From Terriglobia bacterium (GTDB taxonomy: Bacteria; Acidobacteriota; Terriglobia; Bryobacterales; UBA6623): a DNA stretch of 64,000 nucleotides. The translations under genes and the position numbers were made by a program. The stretch lies in assembly GCA_009838515.1 (NCBI GenBank), contig VXRL01000025.1:1-64000 (forward strand). The letters are read 5' to 3'. Shown piece after piece: positions 1 to 8,328 of the stretch. Position 1 is the stretch's first letter. The number at the start of each line of letters is the position of its first letter. A model generated the notes under the pieces. That model was not told where the DNA came from, ran no database searches, and was given only the letters and a program-made list of their open reading frames with translations.

Positions 1-819
1 CCCTCCCCCGCCCAGCCCAACTATCGGCCGCTGCCGACGTTCTCCGACATCAACCTGATCGCGTCCGGGTTCGACTCGGTCTACCACAGCCTGCAAGCGC
101 AGTTTCAGTGCCGCCTGCAGACCGGGCTGACCGGCTTATTCACGTACACATGGTCGAAGTCGCTAGACAACGCGTCGAACTTCTTCGCCTCGGCCGGTGA
201 CGCGAACTACCCGCAGGACAGCAACAACATCGCAGCCGAGCGAGCGCGCTCGAGCTTCGACGTGCCGCACCGCTTCACAGGCGCCTTCGTCTACCAGCTG
301 CCCTTCGGGCCCGGTCGGGCGCTGGGCGGCGGCCAGACAGGAGCCGCCGCCCGGCTGCTTGGCGGCTGGCAACTGAACGGCATCGTCAGTCTGCAGTCGG
401 GCCAGCCGTACACAGTCGCCCTGCCGGGCGAACTCGACAATTCCAACACCGGGCGCTCGAGCTACGGATTCGGTGCGGGCGACCGCCCGAACGTCAACTC
501 CAACCCCAACCTTGCCAGCCCGGATCCGCAGCAGTGGTTCGATCCGGGAGCGTTCTCGATGCCGGAGTACGGCAGCTTCGGGAATGCTGGTCGCAACATC
601 GTCAGCGGCCCCGGCCTTGCCAACGTGGACTTCTCGGTGCTGAAGGACATCCGGATCGCCGAGGCAGCCACGCTGCAGTTGCGCGCCGAGTTGTTCAACC
701 TGCTCAACACGCCGAACTTCCTCAATCCGAACATCTTCTTCGGAACGCCCGGGTTCGGGCGGGTGCTCGCGGCCCGCGACGGGCGCGAGGTCCAGTTCGG
801 CATGAAGCTGATCTTCTAG
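1..819 (+). CDS. TonB-dependent receptor, C-terminal part (truncated by window start)
   Basis: The reading frame is open from base 1, so only the last 272 residues are present. It would be an outer-membrane beta-barrel that imports a substrate with energy from TonB. The fragment shows barrel-strand style sequence: YHSLQAQFQ, then LFTYTWSKSLDN, and DVPHRFTGAFVYQLPFGPG, and it ends with LQLRAELFNLLNTPNFLNPN. That NLLNTPNF segment near the end is typical of the large carboxypeptidase-regulatory-domain TonB receptors that acidobacteria encode in many copies. The plug domain, TonB box and signal peptide lie outside the window, so the substrate cannot be inferred. The gene converges on dapB with only about 15 bases between the stops. 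Confidence 0.85.
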   Translation, partial: PSPAQPNYRPLPTFSDINLIASGFDSVYHSLQAQFQCRLQTGLTGLFTYTWSKSLDNASNFFASAGDANYPQDSNNIAAERARSSFDVPHRFTGAFVYQLPFGPGRALGGGQTGAAARLLGGWQLNGIVSLQSGQPYTVALPGELDNSNTGRSSYGFGAGDRPNVNSNPNLASPDPQQWFDPGAFSMPEYGSFGNAGRNIVSGPGLANVDFSVLKDIRIAEAATLQLRAELFNLLNTPNFLNPNIFFGTPGFGRVLAARDGREVQFGMKLIF

Positions 820-834
820 CGCCGGCCGGCGGCC

Positions 835-1545
835 TCAGTCGAGGCGATCCCAAACCTGCGAGAACTCGTGGATGCCCCGCTGGCCCATGATCCAGCGGGC
901 GGCCTTCAGCGCCCCGCTGGCAAAGCCTACGCGGTTGCGGGCGGTGTGGCTAATGCGGATAGTGTCGGCAGCGGAATCGAACCCTATCTCGTGGATCCCG
1001 GGGAACTGCCCGCTGCGTTGCGTCGCAACATCAACTGGGCCGGCATATCCGGCCTCCCGCACCGCCTCCAGCAGGCGCAGCGCCGTGCCGGACGGGGCGT
1101 CCTTCTTGTACTTGTGGTGCGCCTCGTAGAGAAACGCATCGTAGTCCGGCTGGGCAGCAAACGCCTTCGCCGCCGCCGTCGCGATGCGGTAGAAGGCGTT
1201 AACTCCGATCGAAAAGTTCGCCCCGTACACCAAGGCTGCGTCATGGCGCTCCACCGCGGCTCGAACGCGGTCGAGCTGATCTAGCCATCCCGTCGTGCCG
1301 ATGGCAAGCGGCACGCCAAGCTCGGCGATGCGGACTGCGTTCTCGGCTACCACCTCGGGCGTCGAGAAGTCGATGGCCACGTCCACGCCGGCGAAATTCT
1401 CCCCGGTAACACCCGCGGCCCCTTGATTGTTGAACTCGTCTAGCTTGAGCACGACCTCGAAGCCGTGCGCCGGGGCCAACTCCTCGACGAGCCGCCCCAT
1501 TCGCCCGTAGCCGACCAATGCCAGCGCGCTGGGGTTCGAACTCAC
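835..1545 (-). CDS. dapB: 4-hydroxy-tetrahydrodipicolinate reductase
   Basis: Cytoplasmic enzyme of the diaminopimelate/lysine pathway that reduces the dehydrated product of DapA with NAD(P)H. The 236-residue protein starts with a Rossmann motif, VGYGRMGRLV, followed by DVAIDFSTPE and IGTTGW. The catalytic block EAHHKYKKDAPSGTAL carries the His-His-Lys signature of the family. Length is slightly short of the common 240-270 residues. The start is GTG and overlaps the lysC stop in a GTGA tetranucleotide, so the two are translationally coupled. DapD lies far away at 15771, so lysine genes are scattered in this genome. Confidence 0.95.
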   Translation of the reverse strand: MSSNPSALALVGYGRMGRLVEELAPAHGFEVVLKLDEFNNQGAAGVTGENFAGVDVAIDFSTPEVVAENAVRIAELGVPLAIGTTGWLDQLDRVRAAVERHDAALVYGANFSIGVNAFYRIATAAAKAFAAQPDYDAFLYEAHHKYKKDAPSGTALRLLEAVREAGYAGPVDVATQRSGQFPGIHEIGFDSAADTIRISHTARNRVGFASGALKAARWIMGQRGIHEFSQVWDRLD

Positions 1546-2912
1546 TGCTGCGACGCTCCCGGCGGCCGAGAAAGTTCGGGGAAGAAGGCCGCGTGGACCC
1601 GCCCCACGGCGGCCGCAAGATGATCCTCGTCCACGACGAATCCGACGTTCACACGCGAGGCGCCCAGCGAGATCATGCGGATGTGTATGCCTTCGAGCGC
1701 TTGGAAAACCCTGGCCGCGATGCCCAGAGTATAGCGGATGCGTTCGCCCACCACGCAGACGATCGCCTTGCCGGGAGTTGCCTTGACCTGGGCGAACTCG
1801 CCGAGGTCTGACAGGATCTGGGACAGCTTGTCGCTGCGGTCCACGGTCAGCGAGACACTGACTTCGGAGGTCGAGACCATGTCGACAGACGTCTTGTGGC
1901 GTTCGAAGATGGCGAAGATCCTGGCCAAGAAGCCGTGGGCCATCAACATGCGGGTGGAGTAGATGTCGATCAGCGTGATGTTCTCCTTGTAGACGACCGA
2001 CTTGACGACTTGCGCGGACTCGGGGGGGTGCTTGACGATCAAGGTGCCGCGCCCGCCGGGACGCGTCGAGTTGAGGACCCGGATCGGAATGCCGTGCTCA
2101 ATCGCCGGATGCATGGTCGCCGGATGCAGCACGCGCCCGCCGAAGTACGCCAGCTCGGAAGCCTCCAGCAGAGACAGAACATCGAGGCTTCGCGCCGAGC
2201 TGATCAGCGACGGATCGGCGGTCATCACGCCGTCGACGTCAGTCCAGATCTGCACCTCTTCCGCATCCAGGGCAGCTCCGGCCAGCGATGCCGTGAAGTC
2301 CGACCCGCCGCGGCCGAGAGTCGTCGCGGAGCCATCGTCGGCTGTCGCTATGAATCCGCCCATGACGGGCACAGCTCCGGCAGCCAGCACCGGAGGCACG
2401 GCGGCTCGCAGCCGTTGCTTGGTGACCTCGAAAAGAGCGTCGGCGCCGCCGTGCCTCGAATCGGTGACGAACAGCTTCCGCGCGTCCAAGTGGGTGGCCG
2501 TCACGCCCCGCTTGCGCAAGGCGAAGGCTGTGACCTCGCTCGAGATTCGCTCCCCGCAAGCCAGCAGGGCGTCTAGCTCGGCCGACTGCTCCAGCCCGCT
2601 GGAGCCCGCCCTCCCAACGAGCTCTGCCGCATCTTCAAAGACTGCGCGCACACGGGCAACTAGCCCGTCGGCGTCGGCTTCCGAAACCAGGGCCCGGGCT
2701 GTTGCTTCGGTTGCGTTCCGCAGGTCTGCGAGAATCGCGCGGCCGCGCTCCAGATCGGAATCAGCGGCCGCAGCAAGCTGATCAGTCGTGTCACCGATGG
2801 CCGAGACCACGACCACAGGATCGCGCTGGCGCGCGCGCTCGACGATCGCGCAAGCGCGCTCAATCGCCCCGGCAGTGGCAAGCGAGGTACCGCCGAACTT
2901 CATCACCAGCAT
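1542..2912 (-). CDS. lysC: Aspartate kinase
   Basis: Phosphorylates aspartate, the first step to lysine, threonine, methionine and diaminopimelate. The 456-residue protein begins MLVMKFGGTS, the aspartokinase nucleotide-binding start, and has LLACGERISSE and RGGSDFTASL in the kinase domain. The C-terminal third has the layout of tandem ACT domains (ITLIDIYSTRML, then IVCVVGERIR and IRMISLGASRVN), the usual site of feedback inhibition by lysine or threonine. GAGGA lies 7 bases before ATG at 2912. The gene is first in a lysC-dapB pair and is divergent from the VWFA-related gene, with a perfect 10-base inverted repeat in the shared spacer. There is no fused homoserine dehydrogenase. Confidence 0.95.
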   Translation of the reverse strand: MLVMKFGGTSLATAGAIERACAIVERARQRDPVVVVSAIGDTTDQLAAAADSDLERGRAILADLRNATEATARALVSEADADGLVARVRAVFEDAAELVGRAGSSGLEQSAELDALLACGERISSEVTAFALRKRGVTATHLDARKLFVTDSRHGGADALFEVTKQRLRAAVPPVLAAGAVPVMGGFIATADDGSATTLGRGGSDFTASLAGAALDAEEVQIWTDVDGVMTADPSLISSARSLDVLSLLEASELAYFGGRVLHPATMHPAIEHGIPIRVLNSTRPGGRGTLIVKHPPESAQVVKSVVYKENITLIDIYSTRMLMAHGFLARIFAIFERHKTSVDMVSTSEVSVSLTVDRSDKLSQILSDLGEFAQVKATPGKAIVCVVGERIRYTLGIAARVFQALEGIHIRMISLGASRVNVGFVVDEDHLAAAVGRVHAAFFPELSRPPGASQQ

Positions 2913-2931
2913 GGATGCTTCCTCAATTCCG

Positions 2932-2965
2932 CTCGAGAGTCCTAGGACGACAGCCGACTCTCGAG
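2932..2965. promoter_or_regulatory. Perfect inverted repeat between divergent lysC and VWFA genes
   Basis: CTCGAGAGTC at 2932-2941 is exactly mirrored by GACTCTCGAG at 2956-2965 with a 14-base spacer. It lies about 20 bases upstream of the lysC ATG and about 18 bases upstream of the proposed VWFA start. It could be a regulator operator shared by both genes, or a hairpin in the leader of one of them. It is too short for a lysine riboswitch. Confidence 0.5.
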
Positions 2966-2983
2966 AAGCGCCAGACGCGGCCT

Positions 2984-5233
2984 ATGTCTCATTATGTTGG
3001 CAGCCCGCGAAGTCTCGATCTTTGCATCGCAACCGAGACCGTCCCCTCCGTCCGTGCGAAGCTAGCGGCTAGCAACGGGTTCGCGCCAGCGCCCGTCAGA
3101 TCAAGAGTGAAGCCGACCTGCGCTACAACCGACCCCATCCGCAATGCTCGCTGGCGCGGCGTGGCGGCAGCGGCCACGCTGGTCAGCTGGGCAGTGCCCC
3201 TGCTGGGGCAGCCCGCCCCTGTGTTCCGGTCCGAAACGGCTTTGCTCGAACTCGAAGTTCGTGTGACGAACAGGCGCGGCCAACCGGTGGCGGGGCTGTC
3301 CAAAGACGATTTCGAACTGCGAGAGAACGGCCACCCGCAAGCTATTGCGACGTTCGAATTCGTCCCCGGCCTAGGGGCCGTGGAAGCGACGACCGCCGCC
3401 AGGATTGCACAAGGGCGCCCCGGTCAACCGGGCACAGATGCCGCTGACCAGCTGCGGCGCAGCACGTTCGTCTACATCGCAACCCGGGGACGCCGCGAGG
3501 ACCGGCCCCAGATCTACGATGCAGTCCGGGACTTCGTGGACAACGACCTGCAGCCCGGCATGCTAGTCTCCATCCAGGGCTCGCCTTTCACGTCGCGACG
3601 CAGCGAGCTCCACGAACGACTTGACGCTATGAGGCAAGGCGTCGGCAACAGCCCCGGCGGCTTTGTCGATACGCTGGCGGTCGACCTAGCCCGGGACATC
3701 ACGTACAGCGACGCATTCGAGGGCTTGATCGAGGAGTCGAACGAGGAGTTCGGGGAGGCGCTTGAGGAGATCGCGGACCGCAGCGCCTTCTATAACCGCC
3801 TGCGCATGTACGAGTACATCGACCTGATACGGGCCTTGAGCATTTACCCGGGGAAGAAGCTGGTCGTGCTGTTCGCCACCGGGCTGCCCGTTGAAGAAGA
3901 CAACCTCGACATTATCAAGGTCTTGGAGGACGAGGCGATGAAGGCGCGGGTTCGCTTCTACGTCTCGGACGTGCGGCGCCTCGACGCCACTCCTCTCTAC
4001 GGCGACGCGGAAACATCCGGCGGCTTTGCCGCCGCTGGTGGCGTCGCAGCCGTTGAGGGACTCACCGCCGCGATCGAGCAGCGCCAAGACAGCCAAGACG
4101 GCCTATGGGAACTGGCGCAGCGGACGGGCGGTAAGGCAATCCTGAACAGCAACGATTTCGGCGAGGTCTTCAAGGTCGTCAATCAAGAGAACAGCGGCTA
4201 CTACCTGCTCGGCTACTATCCCGAAGATCGCGAGCAGCGCGGACGGCTGCGCCGCCTCAGGGTTCGCGTGAACGATTCGAGCCTGCGAATCAGCCACCAG
4301 CGAGGCTACTACGAAGAGCGCCCGTTCAGGCAAATGTCACGCTCGGAGAGGAACCTGCGCATGCATCAGGCCCTCACGTTCGATACTCCCTACACGGACC
4401 TGCCCATCTTGGTCGACCACGAGTTCTTTCGAAACTCCAACGGCAGTCCGACACTGATCTACAGCGTCGGGCTCCACGCGCGCGACATCCCCACCGAAAC
4501 AGTGAAAAAGGGCAAGACGGTCAAGCTCACGGTGATCGCGCAAGCCATGTCACGGTCATCCGAGGGAGGCGGGCGACAGCCGCCAGTGCTGGACGAGCGG
4601 CGCTTCACGATGACGGTGGAACCCGCAGCCTTGGAGCGTCTCAGCGGCGATCCGGCGTCTTGGCTGCACTACGGCTCGCAGATGCCGCTTGCGCCGGGAG
4701 AATACGACTGGAAGGTCGTCGTGCGCGACGACCTGTCTGGCTCGCTAGGCAGTTACCAGACTCGCCTGCGCATTCCGAAACACTCGGCGGGGACAGCGGG
4801 CAGTTCGCTGCTGCTGACAAGCCGCATCGACGATGTCGGCCGGGCCAAGACCGGGAAGCAGTCCCGCAAGGCTCCCGAGGATGTCTTGCTCGTCGACGGC
4901 AGCCGGTTCTTCGCAACGGCGGTGAAGGCGTTCCGGCGCGGCACGCCCATCTACCTGCTCTACGACGTCTACAATCTCGGGCCGGGCAGCTACGACGATC
5001 CGCCCGGGCCGCGGCTCGCGCTGTACCGCGGGCGCGTGAGCGTGCCGCGACTGCCAGTCAAGAGCTACCAGACCGTGGCACAGCCCGAAGCGCACCGCGT
5101 GCGCCATCTCGCGGCACTTACCACGAGCGGCCTACGCGCCGGGGAGTACATCTTGGCGGCGATGCTGCCGCCTTCGTCGGGCGAGGCGGATGTTATCTAC
5201 CAGAAGTTCCAAATCGTCGACAGTGACGACTGA
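2984..5233 (+). CDS. VWFA-related secreted protein (acidobacterial type)
   Basis: Matches the acidobacterial VWFA-related domain family (TIGR03436 type), predicted to be exported; the biological role of the family is not established. From the proposed ATG the protein has 749 residues. A positively charged stretch and hydrophobic run (WRGVAAAATLVSWAVPLLG) form the signal peptide. LELEVRVTNRRGQPVAGL with KDDFELRENG follows, then a VWA-like fold (KLVVLFATGLP) and the family hallmark GYYLLGYYPED. The C-terminal half is beta-rich. The start is uncertain: ATG 2984 gives a long n-region, and an in-frame GTG at 3107 sits closer to the signal peptide. Upstream in-frame codons overlap lysC and are not used. 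The stop is 22 bases from the convergent DJ-1 gene. Confidence 0.85.
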   Translation: MSHYVGSPRSLDLCIATETVPSVRAKLAASNGFAPAPVRSRVKPTCATTDPIRNARWRGVAAAATLVSWAVPLLGQPAPVFRSETALLELEVRVTNRRGQPVAGLSKDDFELRENGHPQAIATFEFVPGLGAVEATTAARIAQGRPGQPGTDAADQLRRSTFVYIATRGRREDRPQIYDAVRDFVDNDLQPGMLVSIQGSPFTSRRSELHERLDAMRQGVGNSPGGFVDTLAVDLARDITYSDAFEGLIEESNEEFGEALEEIADRSAFYNRLRMYEYIDLIRALSIYPGKKLVVLFATGLPVEEDNLDIIKVLEDEAMKARVRFYVSDVRRLDATPLYGDAETSGGFAAAGGVAAVEGLTAAIEQRQDSQDGLWELAQRTGGKAILNSNDFGEVFKVVNQENSGYYLLGYYPEDREQRGRLRRLRVRVNDSSLRISHQRGYYEERPFRQMSRSERNLRMHQALTFDTPYTDLPILVDHEFFRNSNGSPTLIYSVGLHARDIPTETVKKGKTVKLTVIAQAMSRSSEGGGRQPPVLDERRFTMTVEPAALERLSGDPASWLHYGSQMPLAPGEYDWKVVVRDDLSGSLGSYQTRLRIPKHSAGTAGSSLLLTSRIDDVGRAKTGKQSRKAPEDVLLVDGSRFFATAVKAFRRGTPIYLLYDVYNLGPGSYDDPPGPRLALYRGRVSVPRLPVKSYQTVAQPEAHRVRHLAALTTSGLRAGEYILAAMLPPSSGEADVIYQKFQIVDSDD

Positions 5234-5254
5234 TAGGCTCGCCGCGGGCTGGCG

Positions 5255-5806
5255 TTAGCCTTCCAAGCAGGCGAAGACCTCCCGGTAGAACTCCGGATGG
5301 GACTCCCAAGTCTGGGCGCTAACGAGATTGCCGTCGCGCACAGCCTGCTGCTCCGAGTAACAGGCACCTGCCCGCTCGGCTTCCGAACGGACGTGCTCGT
5401 AGCAGGTCACGGTCCTGCCATCAACTACGTCTGCGGCCACCAAGATCTGGATCCCGTGGCAGATCGAGAACACCGGCTTGCCCTGCGCGACAAACTCCCG
5501 CACGATGTCCACCAGCCGCCGGATGTGCCGCAAGAATTCCGGCGCCCTGCCGCCGAGCAGCAGCACCGCTACATACCCGTCCACTTCCACTTCGTCAAAC
5601 GCGATGTTGGCGTCGAGCCCATAGCCCTGGCGCTCGATGTAGGTGTCCCAGCCGGGCTCGAAATCGTGCATGACCAGATGGAGCCGGCGGGCTGACGGCG
5701 CAGCCACGACGGGTTCGTAGCCTGCCTCCTGAAAGCGGTGCAGCGCAAACAGCGCCTCGTAGCTCTCGCCGGCGTCTCCGGTGACGAGCAAGATCCTCTT
5801 CGCCAT
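5255..5806 (-). CDS. DJ-1/PfpI family protein
   Basis: 183-residue protein of the class I glutamine amidotransferase-like superfamily, DJ-1/PfpI branch. It has the N-terminal strand KRILLVTGDAGES with the conserved acidic residue, the LLLGGRAPEFLR segment, and the nucleophile elbow FSICHGIQIL with the reactive cysteine. Members include intracellular proteases, glyoxalase III and deglycase-like enzymes, and the exact activity cannot be read from sequence. It is followed on the same strand by a metallo-beta-lactamase hydrolase about 45 bases away. Pairing with a glyoxalase-II-like enzyme would suit handling of reactive aldehydes, but that is only contextual. Confidence 0.85.
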   Translation of the reverse strand: MAKRILLVTGDAGESYEALFALHRFQEAGYEPVVAAPSARRLHLVMHDFEPGWDTYIERQGYGLDANIAFDEVEVDGYVAVLLLGGRAPEFLRHIRRLVDIVREFVAQGKPVFSICHGIQILVAADVVDGRTVTCYEHVRSEAERAGACYSEQQAVRDGNLVSAQTWESHPEFYREVFACLEG

Positions 5807-5852
5807 ATGCCACGATTCTACCGACCGGCGGCGCGGCTGCCCGAGAGGCGTC

Positions 5853-6485
5853 CTAGAGATTCCGCAGGAAGTAGTTGTGCAACCGCTCGCGCCCGATCGT
5901 CGTGGCCTGTCCGTGGCCGCAGACGACGCTGATTTCGTCGTCGAGCGGGAGCAGCTTGGTCTTGATCGAGCGGAGAATCTGGCCGTAGTCGCCGCCCGGG
6001 AGATCGGTCCGCCCGATCGAGTCTCGGAACAGCGTGTCCCCGGCGATCAGCTTGTTCTGGGCGGCAAGCAAGAGGCACACGCTTCCCTGCGTGTGCCCGG
6101 GGGTATGGAACACCTCGAAGCTGACTCCAGCCATCTTGAGCGAATCCCCGTCATTGAGCACGACATCGATGGAAGTCGAATCCGGCTCCGGCATGCCCAG
6201 CCAGCTGGCCTGGTCCGGTAGGGCTTTGACGAGCCCGTAGTCGGCCTCGTTCATGTAGATCGGCGCCCCGGTCAGGGCCCGGAGCCTGCCGGCAGCTCCG
6301 ATGTGATCGATGTGCGCATGAGTGATGACGATCCACTTGACCGTTAGCCCGTGCCTCCGCAACACCGATTGAATGCGGCCGATTTCGTCGCCTGGATCGA
6401 TCACGACCGCCTCCCGGGTGCTCTCGTCGCCGAAGATCGAACAGTTGCACTGCAGCATGCCGACGGGCATGGTTTCGTGGATCAT
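5853..6485 (-). CDS. Metallo-beta-lactamase fold hydrolase (glyoxalase II-like)
   Basis: Binuclear metal hydrolase of 210 residues. The metal-binding motif is ITHAHIDHIGAAG (HxHxDH), followed by HTPGHTQGSVC, IAGDTLF and the final VVCGHG histidine. The size and motif order match the YcbL/glyoxalase-II-like group that hydrolyses thioesters such as S-lactoylglutathione, but the real substrate is unknown. ATG 6485 is preferred; ATG 6470 (protein starting MPVGM) is possible, and the longer frame to 6533 would run into ygfZ. It is divergent from ygfZ with starts about 25 bases apart, so both promoters must overlap. Confidence 0.88.
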   Translation of the reverse strand: MIHETMPVGMLQCNCSIFGDESTREAVVIDPGDEIGRIQSVLRRHGLTVKWIVITHAHIDHIGAAGRLRALTGAPIYMNEADYGLVKALPDQASWLGMPEPDSTSIDVVLNDGDSLKMAGVSFEVFHTPGHTQGSVCLLLAAQNKLIAGDTLFRDSIGRTDLPGGDYGQILRSIKTKLLPLDDEISVVCGHGQATTIGRERLHNYFLRNL

Positions 6486-6512
6486 CGCTGGTATGCTAAC
6501 AACTTTCCAGTG
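6483..6512. promoter_or_regulatory. Compact divergent promoter between MBL hydrolase and ygfZ
   Basis: The two start codons (6485 minus, 6510 plus) leave only 24 bases. TATGCT at 6492-6497 can serve as a -10 hexamer for ygfZ, and the same bases read TAGCAT on the minus strand. Neither gene has a Shine-Dalgarno sequence. Short or absent 5' leaders are the simplest reading. Confidence 0.35.
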
Positions 6513-7448
6513 ACGGCCAGCGAAGCGTTCCACCAGCGCGCGGCGTGGAGCGATCTCTCGGCGCGCGGCAGGCTCCGCGCGACCGGCGACGATCGGACCC
6601 GGCTACTGCACGCAATCTGCAGCAATGACATCGAGGGCTTGGCTCCGGGGCAAGGAGCCTATGCGTTCTTCCTGAACGCCCAAGGCAGAATCCAAGCCGA
6701 CAGCCACATCTATGTCGACCACGATCATGCCGTGATCGACTGCGAGCCGGAAGCCGCGAAAGCGCTGAGGCAGCACATCGAGAACTACATCATCATGGAC
6801 GATGTCGTCCTCGAAGGGGTCTCGGCCGAGACCGCTCGATTCGGCGTCGCCGGGCCGGACGCAGCCGGCATTGTCGCCGCCATGGGACTGCCGGCTCCCG
6901 CAGGGCGCCTGACGTTCGCATGGAACGGCACGACCTGCGTGCGCCAGGGCTTGGTGGCGGGCAGAGACGGCTTTTGGATCGAAGTCCCGGCACGCGAGGG
7001 TCCGGCCATGGCCGACCAGCTCCTGGCCGCAGGGGCACACCATGCAACCGCCGAAGAGTGCGAGGCACATCGCGTGCTGATGGGCGTCCCTCGCTTCGGT
7101 GCGGACTTCGGCCCCAAGAACATTCCTCATGAGACCCAGCAGTTCTGCGCCGTCTCGTTCACGAAGGGCTGCTACACCGGCCAAGAGATCGTCGAGCGGG
7201 TGCGGTCGCAAGGCCAAGTGCGCCGCCTGTTGGTCGGAATCGAGCTCGACTCCGCAGCCGTGCCGGCCGAGGCGGTGGTGCAGCATCAGGGCAGCGCAGT
7301 GGGGGACATGACTTCGGCGACACCGGGATGCGGGCCCGGGGGCAAGGCCCGTGGATTCTCGATCGTCCGGCGCGCAGCGGGGGGCGCGGGCACGGCAGTC
7401 CGTGTCGGCGATACACCGGGGGTGGTGATCGACGTCTCCCGAGACTGA
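6510..7448 (+). CDS. ygfZ: Folate-binding YgfZ/GcvT-like protein
   Basis: Tetrahydrofolate-binding protein related to the glycine-cleavage T protein, which in bacteria supports maturation or repair of iron-sulfur enzymes such as MiaB. The 312-residue protein has WSDLSARGRLRATGDDR at the start, as in the family, and the signature KGCYTGQEIVER with the conserved cysteine near residue 220. The start is a GTG at 6510; the frame extends upstream, but that part is antisense to the MBL gene. No Shine-Dalgarno is visible. The gene is followed by a small GC hairpin and then a PP2C phosphatase. Confidence 0.9.
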   Translation: MTASEAFHQRAAWSDLSARGRLRATGDDRTRLLHAICSNDIEGLAPGQGAYAFFLNAQGRIQADSHIYVDHDHAVIDCEPEAAKALRQHIENYIIMDDVVLEGVSAETARFGVAGPDAAGIVAAMGLPAPAGRLTFAWNGTTCVRQGLVAGRDGFWIEVPAREGPAMADQLLAAGAHHATAEECEAHRVLMGVPRFGADFGPKNIPHETQQFCAVSFTKGCYTGQEIVERVRSQGQVRRLLVGIELDSAAVPAEAVVQHQGSAVGDMTSATPGCGPGGKARGFSIVRRAAGGAGTAVRVGDTPGVVIDVSRD

Positions 7449-7468
7449 ACCGAGCGGGACGTCGAAAA

Positions 7469-7492
7469 GCCGGGCAGGCAGAGCTTGCCGGC
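7469..7492. terminator. GC-rich hairpin after ygfZ
   Basis: GCCGGGCA at 7469-7476 pairs with TGCCGGC at 7486-7492 with one bulged base and a 9-base loop, 20 bases after the ygfZ stop. No U-tract follows, so it would be an atypical terminator or an RNA 3'-end stabiliser. Confidence 0.35.
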
Positions 7493-7587
7493 GGACCTGC
7501 GGCGATTCCGGCACTCGGCCTCCAGGGCACGGAACCGGCTCTGGCACCGGTCGCGGCCGGGGTCGTGATACGCTCTAGTCGCAGTTC

Positions 7588-8313
7588 ATGTTTGATTCCT
7601 GCGGAGCGAGCCACGCCGGGAACGTCCGGGCGAACAACGAAGATCGCTTCGACTCCGTGCCTGAGCTGGGTTTCTTCGTCGTGGCCGACGGCCTCGGCGG
7701 CGCGGCGGGCGGCGAGCGCGCCTCGGCGCTCACCGTCAAGACGCTGGTCGAAGAAGTGCGCAGCGCACAGGCGGCGCCGACCGCAGCCACGGTCGCGCAG
7801 GCGATCGAACTGGCCAATAAGAGAGTCCGCTGGGAGGCTGAGAACGATCCCTGCCTCGAGGGCATGGGCTGCACGGTCACGGCTGCGATCGCGCAGCGCG
7901 ACAGGGTTGAGATCGTCAACGCCGGCGATAGCCGCGCTTATCGCTTCTCGCGCGGGAAGCTGGAGCAGCTGACAGCGGACCACACCTGGGTCACCGCGAT
8001 CGCCAAGGCCTCCGGTCTGAGCGAAGCTGAGCTGAAGAACCATCCGAAGCGCCACGTGCTGACCAAGGCCGTCGGGGCGGAGTACAACGTGGCCGCTGAC
8101 ACAGTGGCGTCGGACTTCGACGCCGGTGACATCCTGCTGCTGTGCAGCGACGGCCTGCATGGGGTCGCCTCGCACGAGGTGATCGCCGGCACGCTCGACC
8201 GCGACGGATCGCTGCAAGACAAAGCCCAGTGGCTCATCGACGCAACGCTCGGGCTGGGAGCTCCCGACAACGTGACCGTGGTGCTGGTGCGCCACGCAGA
8301 CGCTGCGCGATGA
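7588..8313 (+). CDS. PP2C-family protein serine/threonine phosphatase
   Basis: Metal-dependent phosphatase of 241 residues, close to the bacterial Stp/PrpC type that opposes Hanks-type kinases. Motifs in order: GNVRANNEDRF, VVADGLGGAAGGERAS, VEIVNAGDSRAYRF, LLLCSDGLHG and PDNVTVVLV, which supply the conserved metal-binding aspartates. There is no membrane segment or sensor domain, so it is cytoplasmic. No partner kinase lies in the window. It converges on the MenC-like gene with 15 bases between stops. Confidence 0.92.
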   Translation: MFDSCGASHAGNVRANNEDRFDSVPELGFFVVADGLGGAAGGERASALTVKTLVEEVRSAQAAPTAATVAQAIELANKRVRWEAENDPCLEGMGCTVTAAIAQRDRVEIVNAGDSRAYRFSRGKLEQLTADHTWVTAIAKASGLSEAELKNHPKRHVLTKAVGAEYNVAADTVASDFDAGDILLLCSDGLHGVASHEVIAGTLDRDGSLQDKAQWLIDATLGLGAPDNVTVVLVRHADAAR

Positions 8314-8328
8314 CCCGACTGCGGCGGC

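Noticed and set aside
2002-2781. Long plus-strand open frame opposite lysC
   Set aside because: Antisense shadow of a GC-rich gene; low-complexity Ser/Arg/Ala composition, no motifs.
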